64,000 bases of DNA from Protopterus annectens (GCF_019279795.1 NC_056739.1:13870968-13934967); one strand, 5' to 3'; shown: positions 33,851-45,429, counted from the first letter of the stretch. Notes: generated by a model not told the origin, from the letters alone. Translations and numbers: made by a program.

Positions 33851-35762
33851 AAAAATGAAAAATATATCACCAATAAAAAAGAAAAAATTATTAGCATTGC
33901 ATTTTAAAAATCAAGAGAAAATGAGAAAGGTATGGACAATCATCTTTAATAATAAAAAGTATGACAGCGTATGCTGTGGTATAAAAAAGGTGGTAGCAGG
34001 CACACATTGTTGAGATCTAAGATACTGTGCTAAACTTCTATTTGTAACTAGATATTTTAAGTTGTAGGCTAAAGAAAACTGCACACAAATACAAAACACT
34101 ATACGATGCACTGGCTTATATTCAAGATTCCAAGATGTTTATATTACGTTTTATTTTATGCACTAAAATTATACCTTTTCCATGTATTCCAAAAGTTCAG
34201 TTTCTGCGGATTCTCCTTTCTGTTTTACACTTTCCTTCAGACAATGCAGTTCTTGTCTAAGGAATAAAGTTAGAACCACTAATGATACTGATGCCAAAAA
34301 TGAGACAATCTCAGATAAAGTAACATTAAATGAGGCAGTCACATTAACACTAATCCTGAGACACAGAGACGGTTGTAGCAGTATCAAAGGGGAGTATAGA
34401 GAAAAGTTATGCAACATCTGCTATACATCAAAAGACTCACTTCTGATGACTTACCAAAGTGACCTTGTAGAGCTATCCTTCAACAACCATACTGAGTTCT
34501 TTAGAGAATTTTTCAATGATGTAAACTAGGTCTAGCTGTAACAAGAGCAGTACACATAAAAAGAAGGAGACGGCCTTGCTATAACTACCTGCCTCAAAAT
34601 AATTATGGAGAGAAAAGACTATTATAGGGAAGATGTTGCCTCAATGTTGAACAAACTCCAAGAAAGTCCACTAAACAAAGTCGTGGAAGTCTGAATCACT
34701 GTCTTGCTAATCAACCAACCTCTGGAATATGAAATATAGGCAAACTTATAGAATAAGTACCAAGCTGAGTACTCAAATTGAGCATCGCTCAAGTCAAAGC
34801 AGCAGAAATATCCCGGAGAATGCTTTCCATAGAAGAAGGAAATGAAGCTGCACCTTTTCCCTGTAAACCTGGTCTGAACACAATATGATAAAGACTTAAA
34901 CTTGAGAAAAGCAATGAGTCAATGTCTGCTTGGTAAAATCATTAATTTGCCTGTTTTTAGTCAAAGGATGGCAGGGGGATCTAAAGATATACTCTGCACT
35001 GCACAGGATACAGACTGGAGATCCCATCTGGAATGCAGAACTGCTGCATGTGTTATTCTTGAGCAGAATCATGTTTCAGACAATGAACACATTTTTCCTT
35101 AGCTCAAGAAACCTACTGGACACTAAGCATAAGCTTTACATAATGGCAGTACAGAGATGCAGACTGCCTGCTGTGAATTCAGGGACCAACGGCATGGGAA
35201 TCGTCTATACCTTACACTAAACAACATAATTATCATTTTTATTTGGGGTAAGCACGTCTGAAATCTATGCAATGGGGAAAATGTAATCTAAGTAACAGAG
35301 TTTTGAAATGTAAACATCAGGGTTTACATTTTTACACCATGGGGCACAACATGCACAAAAACATCAGGGTATACACGTATAACATGCTGGGTCAAGTAAA
35401 CTTGGACTTGTGAAAAAAATGTGACTGCAGGTGAGCAGATACATCCACATTCTGATTGTTTTTTTTGTGTGTGTTTGTGCATGTATGAAGTCAGGTCAGC
35501 TAAACATGGGATAAGGAGGTAAAATGATGATGGCAGATCAGCACAGCACTGCAAGCTGTGTGCACTGCATTTCACTTGTGTCTTGGGCACTTCAGAAACA
35601 TTACTACCATGTTTAAGAATGCATAGCCTGCTCCTCCTATATGTTTTGCAAGTGAATGCTGAAGTAGGCACTTCTGTAGGTTAAAATCATCCATGCAATT
35701 TATACGTAGAAAGAAGTCTTCTAAGTGTAGATGAAAAGTGTGCATGCATGCACGTCTATATA
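33851..35762. other. Interval without recognised repeat
   Basis: No transposon homology or long ORF stands out. The only candidate host sequence is the possible 82-nt exon at 34175-34256 (minus). Confidence 0.5.
34175..34256 (-). other. Candidate host exon (speculative)
   Basis: On the minus strand a pyrimidine-rich tract ends CTTTATTCCTTAG directly before 34256, a good acceptor. After 34175 comes GTATAA, an acceptable donor. The 82 nt between them are open and encode a Glu/Lys-rich helical peptide (QELHCLKESVKQKGESAETE then LLEYMEK). The frame also stays open about 150 nt upstream with a hydrophobic run (IVSFLASVSLVVLTLFL), so a longer exon is possible. I do not recognise the protein. Chance is not excluded. 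Confidence 0.25.
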
Positions 35763-35885
35763 GGGTCTATGTCAAATAATCGAATGTTTAATTCACTGAA
35801 CCTCTATTCATCGAGATGAAAAGAGCAAACGTTTCATTAAGTGAATGTGAACGTCAGCAAAATTCAAATTGTCAAATTGCCATAG
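35763..35885. repeat. Left terminal inverted repeat of the DNA element
   Basis: Reverse complement of about 41405-41536, with mismatches and small gaps. Confidence 0.75.
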
Positions 35886-36699
35886 CTAGCCAACATTGCG
35901 AGCATAAGAAAAACCCAGTGAGAGAAAAAAGAACAGAAAACAACACCCTTTATATTCATCATGCATGTTATATACACTACACTACTGAACTACATAATAC
36001 TACCCTACAAATGTAAAGGACTACTGAAAATATGGTGCATCTGTAACTGAACCAAACATGCTATCTTACTTTACACCAATGCTGTTATACATCATCACAC
36101 ATTATGTTACTTTTTTGAATTTACAGGGTTTTCTTAGATGATAAATTACAATTTCACAATATTTAATTTGTACACAATTGTTTTATATAGTATTTACAGT
36201 ACAGTAGTGTAATGTAAAACATTTACCGTAGAAGTTTCTGTTTTGGAAGGTATGTGGACTAAGGATGTCCCATTTGTTATCGGTTTTAAGTTTTTGCCAG
36301 AGAATTTCGGGTTAGTGAACTTTTTTATGTGGGTGGGAGAAGGAGAGGGGCGAGGTTATGTAATCGTGACGTAAATTCTAAAATTGTAATCTGCTTGCCA
36401 CGGTTTTAGGAATTACGGTTGTTGGGTGTATGATTGCGTTCACTAGCCTTAGGTTAGAGCTGTAAAACACGTCTTTACTCAGTCAATTCATTTTGAAGAG
36501 GCCAGCATAGAAAATAAATAAATTATATGAAATGCCAGCAATATACATGTGTTAAAGCACTTTGTCTGTTTTCTTAACTCCGAATAGCAGCAGGCTGGAG
36601 CAATCAGGCATATTGAGTTAGTAATGTTATTTCACAGTACAGTTTCTACACAGGCATTGCAAGGTTGCATTAAAGTAGTACATGTGTATTTGATAGTAT

Positions 36700-36850
36700 A
36701 TACCATACTTGTCAACCTCTAAGAGCAAGAAATCTGGGCAAAGACATAAAAATTTGTCAGAAAACTACAATTTTATGAGAAACCGACCAAACATATGAGC
36801 CAGAAATCTGGACATTCTGCGAAAGTCTGTACAGTTGAGAGGTATACACC
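36700..36850. repeat. Possible short element with imperfect inverted ends
   Basis: The left end ATACTTGTCAACCTCT and the right end AGTTGAGAGGTATACA are near inverted repeats, with CAGAAATCTGGACA-like motifs inside both arms. No second copy is seen in the window, so this is only a structural call. Confidence 0.4.
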
Positions 36851-37428
36851 TGGCTGAAGCAGACATGCCCGGGCAAGTATATCTTATTGGTGTGGGTGGG
36901 AGCCTGAAATCACAGACGCAGAAACTCTGGTTTCATATGTTTGGATTGTCATTTATAGTGTACTGATTTTTAACATGTTTAAATAAGTAAAAGGGTGTGA
37001 GGGTACTTTTAATTTGCTTATTCTGAAATTTTTTTAACAGTATGTTTAGTGCAAATTTGTTCATATAGTCGTAGTTCTACAACCATTTGCAAGTAAAGTA
37101 TGGATCACTGCATATTTGAACTGTTTCTTACTGAAATTGGTACACCTTGTTTGTTGTAGCATAGACTAGATCCAGGCCTGCTGAATCTAGCTTTATTTGT
37201 ATGCTTGTTATTTCCCTGAAACGCTAGGATCCCTAGTGATATCTGCATTGCTTACTGTACTTATTTCCTTGTTTATTTAAGTTACCTGGCACTTGCTCAC
37301 TAAAGCAATTATATAAGTCAGCACTAAAATATTAAAAGCACTACACCCTCAAAAACTCCCCTTGAGTACCTCGTTCCCCATTGGCCCTTTTTTTTCAATT
37401 ATAAAGGAATTTCCAATACTATTCTAGC

Positions 37429-38403
37429 ATGTCCAAAGGTCAGTTGTCAATCTCCTCTCCGGTCCAGCTGGTGAATCTGGGAATCTTGAGGCAATGTTAC
37501 AACTGCCTCATGTACACAGACAACCTTCTCCTCCTCCCAACAAATTCCAACACATGTGAGAGATGCAACCATATAGCCATACTGGAGGCTAAGCTCTCTC
37601 AACTCAGTACTGGCGAAACCAGTCAGGAGGAGAAGGAAACCACACTCACTACAATTCCAGTCTCACATAGACCTACCACGACAGCAAACCAAACACATAA
37701 ACACACAAAAACATACTCGGAGGCTCTAAATAAAAATCTGCCTAAGCAGCAGAGACCTCCAAAGCAGACACCCAAGCAACCGCTACCCCAAAACAAAACA
37801 CGTGCAACACATAGCTCACAAAGCCAATGTACCATACAGTCACAGCCCTTAAGGCTAAACAACACACCTGATACACTTGTAATACATGACTCTATCATCA
37901 GGCACACTGACATCCCGCTCACCAGGCTGAACAAGGAGAAGGTCACGGTGAGCTGCCTGTCGGGCGCTAGGATCCGACACATAACACAAGCACTCAGGTC
38001 ACTCCAAGGCAAGTACAGATATGACTCCGTCATTGTCCATGCTGGTGGGAATGACCTGAGACGTACCTCCCTGGACTACATGAAAAGAGACATAGAGGAG
38101 CTCTCTGAGCATGTAGCCCAGGCCGGTATGACCTTGACCTTGAGTAGCATCTTACCCTCACCAAGAATGATGCCACAATATGAAGACAAGATGATCAATT
38201 TCAACAATTGGCTTAAGTATTGGTGTCATTCAAAGGGGATCCAATGCCTGTCAGCCTGGGATGACATGCTCGACAAGCCACGATGCTTTGCTAGGGACAG
38301 CTTGCACCTGTCACCCCTGGGCTTTCGGATATTGGCAAAGGCTATTGCTACCCCCATAGTGCCTTTTTTATGCAAGGCTCAAAAGACAAACCCACCTCCA
38401 TAG
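37429..38403 (+). CDS. CR1-2 ORF1 (zinc-knuckle plus SGNH esterase-like)
   Basis: Open for 324 residues. The head has CYNC and CERC pairs (residues about 24-47), followed by a Thr/Gln/Pro/Lys-rich, likely RNA-binding linker. The C-terminal 180 residues form an SGNH-hydrolase-like domain: IHDSIIRHTD, VHAGGNDL and RDSLHLSPLG. The nucleophile Ser and the Asn-Asp and Asp-His motifs are kept, but the usual Gly of GDS is His here (GGT to CAT versus CR1-1), which may hurt activity. The stop at 38401 overlaps the ORF2 start region by about 30 nt, which suggests coupled translation. Confidence 0.88.
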   Translation: MSKGQLSISSPVQLVNLGILRQCYNCLMYTDNLLLLPTNSNTCERCNHIAILEAKLSQLSTGETSQEEKETTLTTIPVSHRPTTTANQTHKHTKTYSEALNKNLPKQQRPPKQTPKQPLPQNKTRATHSSQSQCTIQSQPLRLNNTPDTLVIHDSIIRHTDIPLTRLNKEKVTVSCLSGARIRHITQALRSLQGKYRYDSVIVHAGGNDLRRTSLDYMKRDIEELSEHVAQAGMTLTLSSILPSPRMMPQYEDKMINFNNWLKYWCHSKGIQCLSAWDDMLDKPRCFARDSLHLSPLGFRILAKAIATPIVPFLCKAQKTNPPP

Positions 38404-41224
38404 GTATCACAAGGGATAAGAAACTAAGACTAATGCTACTCAATGCCAGAAGTCTAAACCACAAGATGCATGCACTCGAAACTCTCCTTAGCATGGAGAA
38501 CATCGATATCTGTGCAGTAATAGAAACCTGGTTCAAGGCTCCCGAGAGCACCCCAGCACTACCAGGTTATACCTCATACCATGCTTTTCGGCCCCAAAAC
38601 TTGGACCGTACCACAAAAGGAGGGGGAGTATCAATATTCGTCAAAGATACCCACACCTCCAGGTTGGTGGCACAGCACGAAGCATCAGAGACTATCCATG
38701 TGCAACTAACAGTGGGTAAAACTGCCTTCCAGTTTATAGCCTGCTACAGACCACCCTCCCAAACCCAGGAACCCCACTCGGCCTTCCTGAGAAAACTGGA
38801 AAATCTGAAGGTCTCTCCAAACACCATTATATTGAGCGACTTCAACTACCCGAACATAGACTGGGAGCATTACTCTAGCTCCAACACCCTAGCCCAACGG
38901 TTCCTAGAATTTATAAACTCAAATGCTATGGAACAACTTGTTACCACTCCCACAAGAGGAGAAAACATACTGGACCTGATCATCACCAACATGGGGACTC
39001 TATGCTCCAGACCAGAAGTGTATCCCTCACTGGTAAGATCAGACCATAAACTAATCTCACTGGATATTCACATCCCGACTCCACCCCCTGCCCTGAAAAC
39101 CACAGTGAAAAACTTCTCTAAAGCAAATTTCACACTTCTCAAAACCAAGGTGGAATCCTTCAAAGCTCCCGGGCCTGTGGAAAATACGGCCCAGACCGCA
39201 GAATCCTTTATAAACGCATTCTATGAACACCTTCAGGAATGCATGGATCATGCAATCCCAAATAAAACCAAGACCCAATCCTCCAAAGGCAGACGTCCTG
39301 TCTGGTGGAACCCAGCCATAAACAAACTATACAACAGAAGTAGAAAGCTACTACATGATAGAGCAAAATCCCAAAAAGGGAAGGCATCTCTGATCAGTAT
39401 TAGCAAAAAACTATGGGCAGTCATACAATCGTCTAAGGCCAGCTTCGAGAGACAAATTGTACAGATCACTAAGGATAATCACAAGGCTTTCTTTAGTTAT
39501 GTTAGGAACCTGGGTGGGAATTCCCAGATATGCTCAGAATTAGTCCAAAATGATAAAAAATACACCGAACCCACAGACATTGCCAACATCCTAGCTGACA
39601 GGTTCAGCGCAAACTCGCCCTCCCACCAAAAGGGCAAATATCTATCCCAGCAGAGTGCTGCCCCCCTGACATCTCAGATGCTCAGGTAAGAGCTGCCCTC
39701 TCCAAAGCAAAAAACACAGCATCAATGGGACCAGACGGTGTCCCGGGCTGCGTCATACATGAACTCCAAGAAGAGCTAAACCCAAACATTAAACTACTGT
39801 TCAATCTCAGCCTTACTACAGGATATGTACCCAAAGAGTGGCGTACAGCAACAGTGGTCCCTCTCCACAAAGGTGGTGCCTCAACAGATCTTGGAAACTA
39901 TCACCCCATAAGTCTGACTAGCTTGGTCTGCAAAGCTATGGAAAGGATCATCTTGGACCTCATAAATAACGATATTGGGGACTTACAGACACTGGATCCT
40001 ACCCAGTTTGGCTTTGTTAAGGGCAGATCCTGCCTCTTAAACCTGGTTGATTTCTTTGAAACAGTCACCAAGGCCATTGACGAGGGGAAGGTGGTCCACA
40101 CAGCCTACCTGGACCTCGCAAAAGCCTTTGATACAATACCCCACTCTGGCATTATAGATAAGCTCAACAGCTTAAATATAAACCCCTATGTCACTAGATG
40201 GGTTGCAAACTGGCTCAAGGACAGAACCCACATGGTTAGAATTGCTGGAGCCATGTCAGACTCCAAACCAGTTACAAGTGGCGTCCCACAAGGCTCAGTC
40301 CTGGGACCTCTTTTGTTTGGTATATATTTCTCGGAGGTGCAGGCCAACACGGAAGGACTGTGGCTGACCAAGTTCGCAGATGACTGCAAACTGGGCCCCA
40401 TAATCGACTCTCCAGCCGACACAAGCATCCTCCAAAAGGGCCTCATAGAAACAGACAACTGGTGCCAGAGCCATGGCCTCAAGCTAAACGCCAAAAAGTG
40501 TATAGTCATCTCCTTTGGCAAAAACAAAGTGCCCACAAATTACCACATAGGTGGTAATCCATTAAGTACAGAAGAAGTAATTAGGGACCTGGGGACCCAA
40601 GTTGATAGCAATCTCTCATTTGACAACCACGTGGCCAAAGTGGTTAGAAAAACATTTTATATAGCCTGCCTAATCATGAAGGGATTCACATCTAGATCAG
40701 GGGAGGTCATCGTGCCTCTTTACTCATCCCTCATCAGGCCCATAATTGAGTACAATGCCCCTTTTGGGATGTACCTTACCAGACACCTGCAGCAACTGGA
40801 AAGACCCCAAAAGTACCTCACCAAGAGGATCAAAGGGCTCAAACAGATGCCATATGCTGCCCGGTTAAAGAAACTCCAGCTCTACTCAGTGGCATACCGC
40901 CTGCTCAGAGGCGATCTGTGCCTGGCGTATAAAGCCATGTCCAACCCGGAATTAATGGACATGCTGCACCTCAGAAAATCCAAATCCCATCGAGCTACAC
41001 GCTCGAGAGACTTGAACCTCAGCACTGAAATAAATAGGACATGCTGGAGGGACAGATTCATAACCCAGAGGCTCCCTTCACTCTGGAATAAAATCCCAGT
41101 CCAGGTTAGGCAGAGTCCCACATTGACTCTCTTCAAGAGGAATCTTAATGAGTGGATGGGAGATCGTAGGTTTACCCCGGGTATCACTTCTGTGTCACTG
41201 TTAGACAGAGGCACAGTATACTAA
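38370..41224 (+). pseudogene. CR1-2 ORF2 (endonuclease plus RT), one frameshift
   Basis: Endonuclease: LLNARSLNHK, IETWFKAPE, CYRPPS, LSDFNYPNIDW (GDFN changed to SDFN), RSDHKLISLD. RT: HKGGASTDLGNYHPISLTSL, AYLDLAKAFDTIPHSG (motif A), TSGVPQGSVLGPLLFGIYF (motif B), KFADDCKLG (motif C), and a C-terminal block RLPSLWNKIPVQVRQSP. The only break seen is a frame change at about 39655-39670 in the run of C before TGACATCTCAGATG; the two halves are 38370-39689 and 39725-41224. RT catalytic Asp residues are intact. Confidence 0.9.
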
Positions 41225-41404
41225 CCTCGAAAAAGGGCATAGCAAAATTAATTTAAAATGGGTGGCAAAAGCCGAACACACTCTGGCTAGGCTTATAAAT
41301 GCCCTAGGGCAGATAGCCTAATATGAGCCTATGAACTATGAACTGCCTCTATTTATTAACTACATGTTGATGTAATAACATGACTCGTACGTTTCTTCTA
41401 ACAG

Positions 41405-41536
41405 TTGGCCAATTAATATCATTTGATGTGTTAATTTTCGCTTGAAGAGATGTTTGTTTAATGAAGCATTCACTCTTTTTTGTCTCAACGAACAGAGGTT
41501 CACGAATTTAAACATTCAATTAATTGACATAGACCC
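41405..41536. repeat. Right terminal inverted repeat of the DNA element
   Basis: Pairs with 35763-35885. The outermost 13 bases are perfectly complementary. Confidence 0.75.
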
Positions 41537-41875
41537 ACCCATGTATCCTGTTTGTATTTGCTAATGAACAAACTAAGTGCTGTACCACTGTAGGATACCT
41601 AATGTGCAAGGATGGGCCATGCAACTCACATTAAAGATGGATGCACATACGATAACACAAAAGAAAAGAAATCATAGCAAACATTTTTATTTTCATACAT
41701 TTTATATTCTTTTTAAAAAGTATTATTCACCTCTAGCATTACACAAATTGTTCAATGCCTGCCTTCTCTTAAATCTCAATCTACCTCTAGAACTTTAATT
41801 TGCATTTGTTGTTCTCAGAACTTGAATATATTTCTGTGTGTTACGCTCATTCACTTTTCTAGAGATCCCACCTCC
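41537..41875. other. Interval without recognised gene
   Basis: AT-rich sequence with a poly-T-like run at its right edge, which is the tail of the adjoining minus-strand L1-like fragment. Nothing else recognised. Confidence 0.45.
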
Positions 41876-42430
41876 ACTTTTTTTTTTATTTCATTTAAAA
41901 TAATTGTGACTTCCGTTATAGTTGGTTTAGATTTCAATTTCCATTTTCTGGTCACTGCTTTTTTTGGCAGCCAACAGCATTACACTTGGTAAGGCCGATA
42001 ACCATTTGCTCCCCCAAAATCTCTGACAAAGTACTCTGTACAGAATTTTTAAAATTGTCCAACTCATTACACCACCCCCAAAAAATATGCTCCCAGTTAT
42101 CTTTCTCTGTCCCATAAACCTCCAGCATTTACCATCTACCTGACAAAAAATTATCTGAAATTTGCTGAAATGGCCACAAGATAAACCATTATACAGGAAT
42201 AAATGATGCCAGATGAAAGAAACACACAAACATTTCAGAAACAGTGAAACACAATACCTGACGGGATCCTGGTTACTGGCTACCCACCAACTAGAAATAT
42301 TTTCCATTTGCCAGTGTATGATTTCCTAGTAGCAGGTTTTCTTGCCTCCTTTACCTTTAGTACTTGCTGCATATCCTCATAAAAAGTGCCTAAAACAAAA
42401 CATAACTAAATCATCCAGGCAGTTAGCTTA
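41876..42430 (-). pseudogene. L1-like LINE 3' fragment (minus strand)
   Basis: The frame 41927-42307 carries WHHLFLYNGLSCGHFSKF, then CQVDGKCWRFMGQRK and SIFFGG. This is parallel to FPQVDSKCWRYDGEERG..HIFWEC of the L1-like element at 33160-33290, so it is a second copy of the same C-terminus. A T-run at 41876-41890 on the plus strand would be its A-rich tail. 5'-truncated and broken. Confidence 0.72.
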
Positions 42431-42469
42431 AATTGTTTGAGACTGGGGTGTATAAAACTTCCCCTGTCT

Positions 42470-42900
42470 TGTGTAATTAGGTCCAGTCACTGAGCAACCT
42501 TGTGGTAACCCGCCTAGGTTGATTTCATAGAATGGGAGAACCAGTTTTGCCTGGGTCAAAGGGGAGTCCCCCCCCAATGATTTCTACAATAATTTCTGCA
42601 CAGTCTTCTGAATCTTCTGAATTACCTGGATATCAGTGGAAAGGGTGGACAAGCATAAAGGATTATTCCTAACCACAGGAATAAAAATGCATCAGTTTTC
42701 CAAGCTTGCTTGCAAGGAGCCCTGGAGTATAATTTGCTCAGTTGTCTGTTTTGAAGAGGCAAACAGATCTCCTGGTCCCACCATTCAGTTTCCATGCATG
42801 AGGGTATGTCCTGGTCCTGCTCAGCTTGTCTGCTCGTATATTTTACTCTGACAGAATGTATGACACGGAGTGGTACAAAATGATGAAGAGCTACCTCTCA
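42470..42900 (-). pseudogene. Degraded DIRS fragment (RNase H to YR region)
   Basis: Nucleotide text such as CATGAGGGTATGTCCTGGTC, CTCAGCTTGTCTGCT and GGACAAGCATAAAGGA matches the segment between RNase H and YR of the better DIRS copies (for example 15400-15500 and 46700-46930). No frame survives and no termini are seen. Confidence 0.55.
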
Positions 42901-43089
42901 AGCTAGGGTGTTCCACAGCCACTCCAGCCCCAGCTGCTTAAATTCTACTAACTGGCAGCCAAGGATTCAACTCACTATTACCTCATGCAAGGAGTTACTC
43001 TCACTTAACTCAAATATGAATTCAGCTAAGCAGCTGCCACATTGCCTGCTTGCATCCCAGGAGAAGATGTGAAGCAAGTGCTTGCCAAC
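42901..43089. other. Interval without recognised feature
   Basis: No coding or repeat signal seen. Confidence 0.4.
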
Positions 43090-43610
43090 TAGGTAAGTAT
43101 GGAATGGGAGAGGAGAAGGTGCTGATAGGTTTAGGGAAGGGGAAAGGGAATCTACTGCAGATGGACCAGGGGAACTTTATAGTTAGAGATAGACAGACAG
43201 GGATTTTAGGCTTAGGGAGGGAATGGGAGACTTTTTGGGTTAGGGAGGGGATGGGGATTTTAGGTTTAAAGAGTGATTATGTGTGGAAGGGGATGGGTGT
43301 TTTTGGTTTAGGCAGCAATCCAGAATTTAGATTTAGGGACAGAAAAGGGGGTTTTAGGTTTAAGGAGTGATCGGGATTTTAGGCTTAGGGAGGAGGATGG
43401 GATTTTAGGCTTAGGGAGGAGGATGGGATTTTAGGTTTAGGGAGAGATCTGGAATTAGGCTTAGGGATGGGGAAGGGGATGTTAGGTTTAAGGAGTGATT
43501 GAGACATTAGGATTAGGAGTAAAGGGGGATTTTAAGATTGGGGGATGGGGACTTTAAGATTAGGCACTGGGTGGGAGTTATTAGAATTAGGATTCTAGCA
43601 GGGCTAGTAA
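43090..43610. repeat. G-rich degenerate minisatellite
   Basis: About 20 imperfect units of roughly 25-30 bp built on GGGATTTTAGGCTTAGGGA. One stretch near 43381-43440 repeats almost perfectly (GGAGGATGGGATTTTAGG twice). The plus strand is strongly purine-rich, with frequent GGG runs. Confidence 0.88.
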
Positions 43611-43864
43611 ACATTAAGGAAATGAGTTACATTACTTCCTGAAACAAGCGAGTGCCACATTACTGCGGTGCTGTCTGTAATCACCTGAAGAGGTCCAGGG
43701 GATCAAAGATGATGAAGAAATCTGAAGACATGGATCACAGTTAACATCTCTTTTGACATTTATGTGCTTTGGTCTGTCTGAGGCACTCTACAGGCCTTAC
43801 ACCTTTAACTCCATAGAAACTGCCCTCCAAGCAAAAGCTGAGGCATAATACAGTTGCATAAGTC

Positions 43865-44309
43865 CAATTTACCTGTAACAGCAGGTGTTCGAATTTCACA
43901 TTGCATCAGAGTCATATGGGTTCTGTACCTGCACAAAAATCACACTGGTAGCTTTCCAGAGCTCAGAATTCCCTCCTCTGACAATGCATCAGCTAAGCCC
44001 ATCCCATCAGGGGAAGTGTAACCCATGTCACAGGAAGTCAGCTGGTCAGGCTTCTAGTGCTAAGTAAGAAGAACCAAGAAGGTCCAGAAACAAGAAATGC
44101 CTGGAACCAACTGATTTGCAGCCAAAAAACACCAACATAAGTAACCAAAGCCAACCAACATTACAAACAGGTTGGATAAAATAAAAATATATTAAGTGAG
44201 AACCTGGCAAAATTTCAAGCCCCTATAAACCATGAGAACTTCTGCCTATGCAGAACTGTTGAACGAAACCCTGTAAAAGCAGGTTAATACCTGCACAGAG
44301 GCAGCTGTA
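43865..44309. repeat. Left terminal region of DIRS-H
   Basis: The outer about 55 bp pair with 61712-61760. The rest has no partner in the window because the other terminal repeat is lost or outside. Confidence 0.55.
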
Positions 44310-44832
44310 CCCAACAAGAAGAAGTACAAAACTAACTCAAAAAACAAGTCACCCTCGTGGAATCACAAAATCAATCGGCTGTATAACAGGAGGAAGAAAA
44401 TCATGGCAAAAATTAGGAGGTGCAGCACACAGCAGGATAAAAGCACTCTCATTAAACTAAACAAACAACTCAGAGGACAAATAAAGTCTACCAAAGACAA
44501 ATTTGAGAAAGTTTGGCTTACCAGGCCAAGCACAACCACAAAACTTTCTTTAGCTATGTCTGCAACCTCAAAGGCAATAGACAATTTTGTGCAGAGCTCA
44601 TTGTAAATGGAACCACCTATAATGAGCCAGAAGATATAGCAAACCTCCTGTCTGATAAATTCAGCTCCAACTTTACTCCTCTTTCCCCCTCAACCTTCCC
44701 TCAAGAAATATCATCAAATATAACTCCCCCCACTATCACTAGGGAACAGGTCCTTAATATTCTAAGACCAAGAACACTACATCAGTGGGCCCAGACAATA
44801 TCCCAGGATGCCTTCTAAATAGCTTGAAAAAA
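44310..44832 (+). pseudogene. CR1-3 ORF2, linker before RT
   Basis: Two overlapping frames (44403-44606 and 44513-44818) carry the region between endonuclease and RT: LNKQLRGQIKSTKDKFEK, KHNHKTFFSYVCNLKGNRQF and PEDIANLLSDKFSSNF, which match KDNHKAFFSYVRNLGGN and TDIANILADRFSAN of CR1-2. The piece ends with a PDNIPGC-like block at the DIRS-F left end. Confidence 0.82.
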
Positions 44833-44969
44833 GAAGTTATGTTCTTACCATAACGTTCCATTGGTGGTGTTCAACTTCAATCATTCATTACTGATGGGTG
44901 TTGGTTCCGTCCTTGGAACAGGAAAAGAAGTTATGTACCTACCATAAAGTTCCATGTTAGTTGTCTTCA

Positions 44970-45112
44970 TCTCGCCTTCCTTCTTGCTGTTTGGGTTCGG
45001 AGCCAATCCTCGGCTCCGACTCGGTCATCTTCTATAGCTCGAGAGCTGTTTACTGGCTCGAAGCTACCCCTTACACCAGAATGCCCAGCATCAGCTACCC
45101 AGATCTCGTTTG
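44970..45112. repeat. Left inverted terminal repeat of DIRS-C
   Basis: Reverse complement of 53671-53812, with shared GAGCCAATCCTCGGCTC and GCTCGAGAGCTGTTTACTGG blocks. Confidence 0.9.
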
Positions 45113-45291
45113 TGATAGCGCACACTAGACATAAGTATAGTAACCAGTTACCTAAAAACTGGTTGTCCAATACACCTAAACAAGGAAAGAGTCATAAATT
45201 ACCTGGCATGTGAAGTAATAAAAGATACTCAGCCAGTGAAAACAAAAGGAACTCCTCTGAATCCTCTAAGAAGGGGGAAGAAGGGAGGGAC

Positions 45292-45395
45292 GCAAGAAGG
45301 AAGGTGAGATGAAGACAGCTAACATGGAAGGTTATGGTAGGTACATAACTTCTTTATGTTAAGTTGTCCATCTCGCCTTCGTTCTTGCTGTTTGG
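45292..45395. other. Internal complementary region of DIRS-C
   Basis: First half complementary to 44930-44990, then TTT, then ATGTTAAGTTGTCCATCTCG, complementary to the outer right end at 53805-53828. Confidence 0.88.
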
Positions 45396-45429
45396 GACAG
45401 CGTCCCTAACACCTAAAATCCCGGGTGGC

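Larger units (their letters stand above)
37280..41350 (+). mobile_element. CR1-2 LINE, near intact
   Basis: It carries an ORF1 without any stop, an ORF2 with a single frame change and a 3' block shared with the other CR1 copies (CTGGCTAGGCTTATAAATGCCCTAGGGC), ending in repeats of CTATGAA. The 5' border is approximate: similarity with the CR1-1 leader is seen from about 37290 (GTCAGCACTAAA). It sits inside the DNA element 35763-41536, so it is younger than that. It is the youngest-looking LINE here. Confidence 0.88.
35763..41536. mobile_element. DNA element with inverted termini, split by CR1-2
   Basis: The left end starts GGGTCTATGTCAA at 35763 and the right end is TTGACATAGACCC at 41536. 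The similarity continues inward about 120 bp on each side (ATGTTTAA, TGAACCTCT.TTC, GTTTCATTAA-like blocks). The element body outside CR1-2 is about 1.7 kb and has no recognisable transposase. The terminal style resembles the MITE at 14455-14843 (GGTCTAT start, GATGAAAAGAGC hairpin). No target duplication could be matched. Confidence 0.72.

Noticed and set aside
34902-35220. Two overlapping plus-strand ORFs as a host gene
   Set aside because: No splice signals, motif or codon pattern beyond chance.
36700-36850. tRNA or snRNA gene
   Set aside because: No A/B box pair or cloverleaf; only imperfect inverted ends.
35763-41536. Target-site duplication for the large TIR element
   Set aside because: The 9-10 bases on each side (GTCTATATA and ACCCATGTA) do not match.
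43885-44067. Small plus-strand ORF of 60 residues
   Set aside because: Lies in the DIRS-H terminal region; no homology or context for a gene.
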